From positions 124,001 through 188,000 of the forward strand of contig NZ_BCXB01000003.1 in the NCBI RefSeq assembly GCF_001894885.1: a DNA stretch of 64,000 nt, in the 5' to 3' direction. The notes under the pieces are model-generated. The model did no database searches and was not told the DNA's origin. It saw nothing but the letters and a program-made list of their open reading frames with translations. Both the position numbers and the translations under genes were made by a program. The stretch comes from Rhodococcus marinonascens NBRC 14363. GTDB lineage: Bacteria > Actinomycetota > Actinomycetes > Mycobacteriales > Mycobacteriaceae. This document shows, piece by piece, positions 57,466 to 64,000 of this stretch. Within the stretch, counting starts at the first letter, position 1. Each line of letters opens with the position of its first letter.

Positions 57466-57622
57466 GACGTCAGTGTGACGCCATAGATGGCGTCAGTCAA
57501 GGAAGTCTTCGAGATCCCTTTGGCGGAGTCGTGGAGTCCCGCGACGCCAGTGAGGGCAGCGACTAGTGTCGATCCATCAGAAGGGACTTCCGATCAGGGA
57601 GTTGGGCAGGAGGACCAGAGCA

Positions 57623-61372
<3,750 letters not shown>

Positions 61373-61397
61373 TTCCCGGGCAGGTAGATTCGTCTGA

Positions 61398-62021
61398 ATG
61401 ACCTTCGCCCGAGATGAACGCCTCGCCCTTGTCGACTCGATGGCCGAATTCGGTCCCGATGCCCCGACCCTCTGCGGGACGTGGACCAATCGGGATCTCG
61501 CCGCCCATCTCATCGTGCGCGAACGACGCCTCGACACCGCTCCCGGCCTCGCCGTCAGCCGACTCGCCGGACATACGGAGCGGGTCCGGAACGAGACCGC
61601 GGCGCGTCCGTGGAGTCGTCTGCTGGACGAGGTCAGGTCCGGTCCGCCCGTGTGGTCGCCGATGTACTGGGTGGACGGCCAGGTGAACATGGGCGAGATG
61701 TTCGTCCACCACGAGGACGTCCGGCGCGCGCATGACGGATGGAAGCCGCGGATGCTCGCCGGTGAACGCCAGGACGCGCTGTGGGGTCTGGCGCGCAAGG
61801 TCGGCCGACTTGGCTACCGCCGCTCTCCGGTGTCTGTCGTACTCGAGCGGCCGTCCGGCGAGCAGGCCGCTGTCCGCAAGGCCGGCGACCGGCGGGTGAT
61901 CTTGCGGGGTGAACCCGCGGAACTCGCCCTGCACGCCTTCGGCCGGGACCAGGTGCAGGTCGAGACCGACGGTTCGGCCACCGATATCGAGTCCGTGATG
62001 TCCCTCGAACGCGGCTTCTGA
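61398..62021 (+). CDS. TIGR03085-type (MDMPI_N/DinB-like) protein
   Basis: A 207-residue protein of the mycothiol-dependent maleylpyruvate-isomerase N-terminal class: ALVDSMAEFGPDAPTLCGTW, NRDLAAHLIVRERRLDTAPG, and MFVHHEDVRRAHDGWKPRML containing the metal-binding histidines. The family is actinobacterial and thought to bind a metal and possibly mycothiol. It begins 26 bp after rnj. The match to TIGR03085 is by recalled family character, not by a search. Confidence 0.75.
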   Translation: MTFARDERLALVDSMAEFGPDAPTLCGTWTNRDLAAHLIVRERRLDTAPGLAVSRLAGHTERVRNETAARPWSRLLDEVRSGPPVWSPMYWVDGQVNMGEMFVHHEDVRRAHDGWKPRMLAGERQDALWGLARKVGRLGYRRSPVSVVLERPSGEQAAVRKAGDRRVILRGEPAELALHAFGRDQVQVETDGSATDIESVMSLERGF

Positions 62022-62101
62022 CACCAGCCCGGACCAGGTCTCACCGTGTTATAGGTGTTGCGGATGGTCCGGAAGGTGCCGTAGCGACTAACCTGAGGGT
62101 C

Positions 62102-64000
62102 ATGGCAGGAAAGGCGAGCGCCCGCGGTACGAGCACGACGAGGACGGGCGCGCGAGGGGCTTCGACGTCCTCCAAGCCGAAATCACGCACAACTCGCACG
62201 GTCAGCACCCCGCGGAAGTCCACGCCGCCCCGCCGCGGCGGCTCTCGTAACAGCACCAGGCGGCCGGTGGGGAAGAAGCCATCTACTTCCGGTCCACTGA
62301 AGTCGCTGGGGCGGGGGATCGGTGCCGGTTGGTCGCTGATGGCCAGGGGGGTCGGTGCTACCACCCGGACCGTCGGCAAGGCCACAGAGATCGAGCATGG
62401 GCACAGGCGCGACGGCATCGCGCTCGGACTCATCGCGATCAGCGTGGTCGTCGCGGGCAGGATCTGGTTCTCCGCGGGCGGGCCGATCGGCGAGTGGATC
62501 GAGACCGGCGTGCGTACCGTCTTCGGTGGGGCGGCGGGAGTGCTTCCCCTGATCGGTGTGGCCGTCGCCCTGATCCTCATGCGGACCGAGCCGAGACCGG
62601 AGATTCGGCCCAGGCTCGTCCTCGGCTCGCTCCTGGTGGGTCTGCCGGCGCTCGGACTCTGGCACATCGCCTCCGGGGCACCGACCGACACAGAGGGCCG
62701 CGCCCGGGGCGCAGGTTTCGTCGGTTACGCGGCCGGTGGTCCGTTGACCGATGGTCTGACCGTATGGCTCGCCGTCCCACTGTTGCTGATGGCCGGGCTG
62801 TTCGGTGTCCTGCTGCTGACCGGGACGACGATCCGCGAGGTGCCGGGCAAGTTGCAGTCGTACTTCGGGACCTCGCTCGGCCGCGAGTACTACGCCGACT
62901 ACGACGACGGCTACGACGACGGCGGCGAAGGTGACCCCACACTGTTCGACGCGGACGGTTATCCGGTCGACGACTACCGGACCGGCGTCCGTGGGGCACC
63001 GGCCGACAACTATCCCACCGATGAATACGACGTCAGTGCCACCGCGAAGACGGAGGTGCTCGGGCTGTGGGACACCGAGCCGCCCGCAGAACCCGCCCCG
63101 GCACCTGCTCCGGTTCCGTCTCCGAGACGGGCGCGCACCAAGGCCACACCGATGGTCGCCCCAAAGCAGGAACCCGAATCCGAAACGGCGTCCGAAGTAG
63201 ACAAGTTCGTCACGGATCGAGTCGTCGAGGGCGACTACATCCTGCCGCCCGCGTCGCTGCTCGTCGAGGGTGATCCGCCGAAGAAGCGCAGTCCAGCCAA
63301 TGACAAAATGATCGAGTCGATCACCGAGGTGCTCGAGCAGTTCAAGATCGACGCGGCGGTCACCGGATTCACCCGTGGGCCCACCGTCACCCGCTATGAG
63401 GTCGAACTCGGGCCGGGCGTGAAGGTCGAGAAGATCACGGCTCTCGCCCGCAACATCGCCTACGCCGTCGCGACCGACAACGTGCGCCTGCTCGCGCCGA
63501 TTCCCGGGAAGTCGGCGGTCGGCATCGAGGTGCCCAACTCCGACCGGGAGATGGTTCGCCTCGCAGACGTGCTCACCGCGCCGTCCACTCGCAAGGACCA
63601 CCACCCGCTGGTGATCGGTCTGGGCAAGGGCATCGAGGGCGATTTCGTCAGCGCCAATCTCGCGAAGATGCCACACCTGCTTGTGGCGGGTTCGACCGGC
63701 TCCGGCAAGTCGAGCTTCGTGAACTCGATGCTGGTGTCGCTCCTGTCTCGGGCGACGCCCGAGGAAGTGCGGATGATCCTCATCGACCCCAAGATGGTGG
63801 AACTGACGCCTTACGAGGGCATTCCGCATCTCATCACGCCTATTATCACGCAGCCGAAGAAGGCTGCTGCCGCACTGGCCTGGCTGGTGGAGGAGATGGA
63901 GCAGCGCTACCAGGACATGCAGGTCAACCGGGTGCGCCACATCGACGACTTCAACTCCAAGGTGAAGTCCGGTGAGATCACAGCGCCGCTCGGCAGCGAA
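62102..64000 (+). CDS. ftsK: DNA translocase FtsK (cut by right edge)
   Basis: FtsK pumps chromosomal DNA through the division septum. 633 codons are in the window without a stop. The start is ATG at 62102, after GAGGGT. A basic Ser/Thr-rich cytoplasmic tail precedes four transmembrane helices at about residues 107-260, then a Pro/Asp-rich linker, and the motor begins near 390 (KIDAAVTGFTRGPTVTRYEV). Walker A GSTGSGKSS is near 532 and Walker B region LIDPKMVELTPYEGIPHL follows. The rest of the motor and the gamma domain lie outside the window. Confidence 0.95.
   Translation, partial: MAGKASARGTSTTRTGARGASTSSKPKSRTTRTVSTPRKSTPPRRGGSRNSTRRPVGKKPSTSGPLKSLGRGIGAGWSLMARGVGATTRTVGKATEIEHGHRRDGIALGLIAISVVVAGRIWFSAGGPIGEWIETGVRTVFGGAAGVLPLIGVAVALILMRTEPRPEIRPRLVLGSLLVGLPALGLWHIASGAPTDTEGRARGAGFVGYAAGGPLTDGLTVWLAVPLLLMAGLFGVLLLTGTTIREVPGKLQSYFGTSLGREYYADYDDGYDDGGEGDPTLFDADGYPVDDYRTGVRGAPADNYPTDEYDVSATAKTEVLGLWDTEPPAEPAPAPAPVPSPRRARTKATPMVAPKQEPESETASEVDKFVTDRVVEGDYILPPASLLVEGDPPKKRSPANDKMIESITEVLEQFKIDAAVTGFTRGPTVTRYEVELGPGVKVEKITALARNIAYAVATDNVRLLAPIPGKSAVGIEVPNSDREMVRLADVLTAPSTRKDHHPLVIGLGKGIEGDFVSANLAKMPHLLVAGSTGSGKSSFVNSMLVSLLSRATPEEVRMILIDPKMVELTPYEGIPHLITPIITQPKKAAAALAWLVEEMEQRYQDMQVNRVRHIDDFNSKVKSGEITAPLGSE

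Overview
The window is high-GC actinobacterial chromosome. Gene content and order point to Rhodococcus: the sequence mtr, alpha/beta hydrolase, mqo, GNAT, chelatase, cobO, cobB, cysG, efpA-like, proS, rimP, nusA, ylxR, infB, rbfA, nrnA, dinF-like, pptH, pptT, truB, mntR, ribF, rpsO, pnp, M16 protease, dapB, thyX, dapA, rnj, ftsK follows the mycobacterial order as I remember it, with rhodococcal insertions. The genus is inferred from this and was not tested by a search.

Left end (1-3.5 kb): a decayed accessory island. A minus-strand nonribosomal peptide synthetase (NRPS) gene enters with its N-terminal condensation domain and runs off the left edge. Upstream of it lies an mbtH-like gene with an internal deletion. 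Then come a frameshifted IS481-type transposase remnant joined directly to a broken FAD-dependent oxidoreductase, a minus-strand hypothetical gene with two frameshifts, and a possible relic of a type I-E-like CRISPR array with 61/60-bp periodicity. The NRPS stretch is visibly more AT-rich than the rest.

3.5-20.7 kb: methionine aminopeptidase and cobyric acid synthase (cobQ) overlap. Two strong hairpins follow, with candidate micro-ORFs nearby. A minus-strand three-gene unit (alpha/beta hydrolase, mycothione reductase, YnfA-like) is translationally coupled. After mqo and an acetyltransferase, a cobalamin riboswitch precedes a ChlI/ChlD-type chelatase, cobO, cobB, cobE/cbiG-like and cysG. Together with cobQ this covers precorrin-2 synthesis, a,c-diamide formation, adenosylation and later amidation.

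20.7-29.4 kb: proS is followed by a block (acyl-CoA dehydrogenase, hydrolase, FHA-HTH regulator, TetR with divergent MFS pump) that appears inserted between proS and the two genes usually next to it (a Tat-type lipoprotein and a ferritin-like DUF4439 protein).

29.6-45.5 kb: the translation and RNA operon: rimP, nusA, ylxR, infB, ylxP, rbfA, nrnA, a frameshifted MATE gene, pptH/pptT (a putative opposing pair acting on carrier-protein phosphopantetheine), truB, a DtxR/MntR-type repressor, ribF, rpsO, pnp.

45.5-64 kb: an LCP cell-wall ligase, M16 protease, zinc alcohol dehydrogenase, dapB, small genes, a relic of an ECF sigma factor, a secreted cutinase, a relic of an XRE regulator, a PAP2-like membrane protein, a YcaQ-type glycosylase, an SRPBCC protein and a HicB-like RHH protein. 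The end is thyX-dapA-rnj, a TIGR03085-type protein and ftsK, which is cut by the right edge. I saw no rRNA or tRNA gene.
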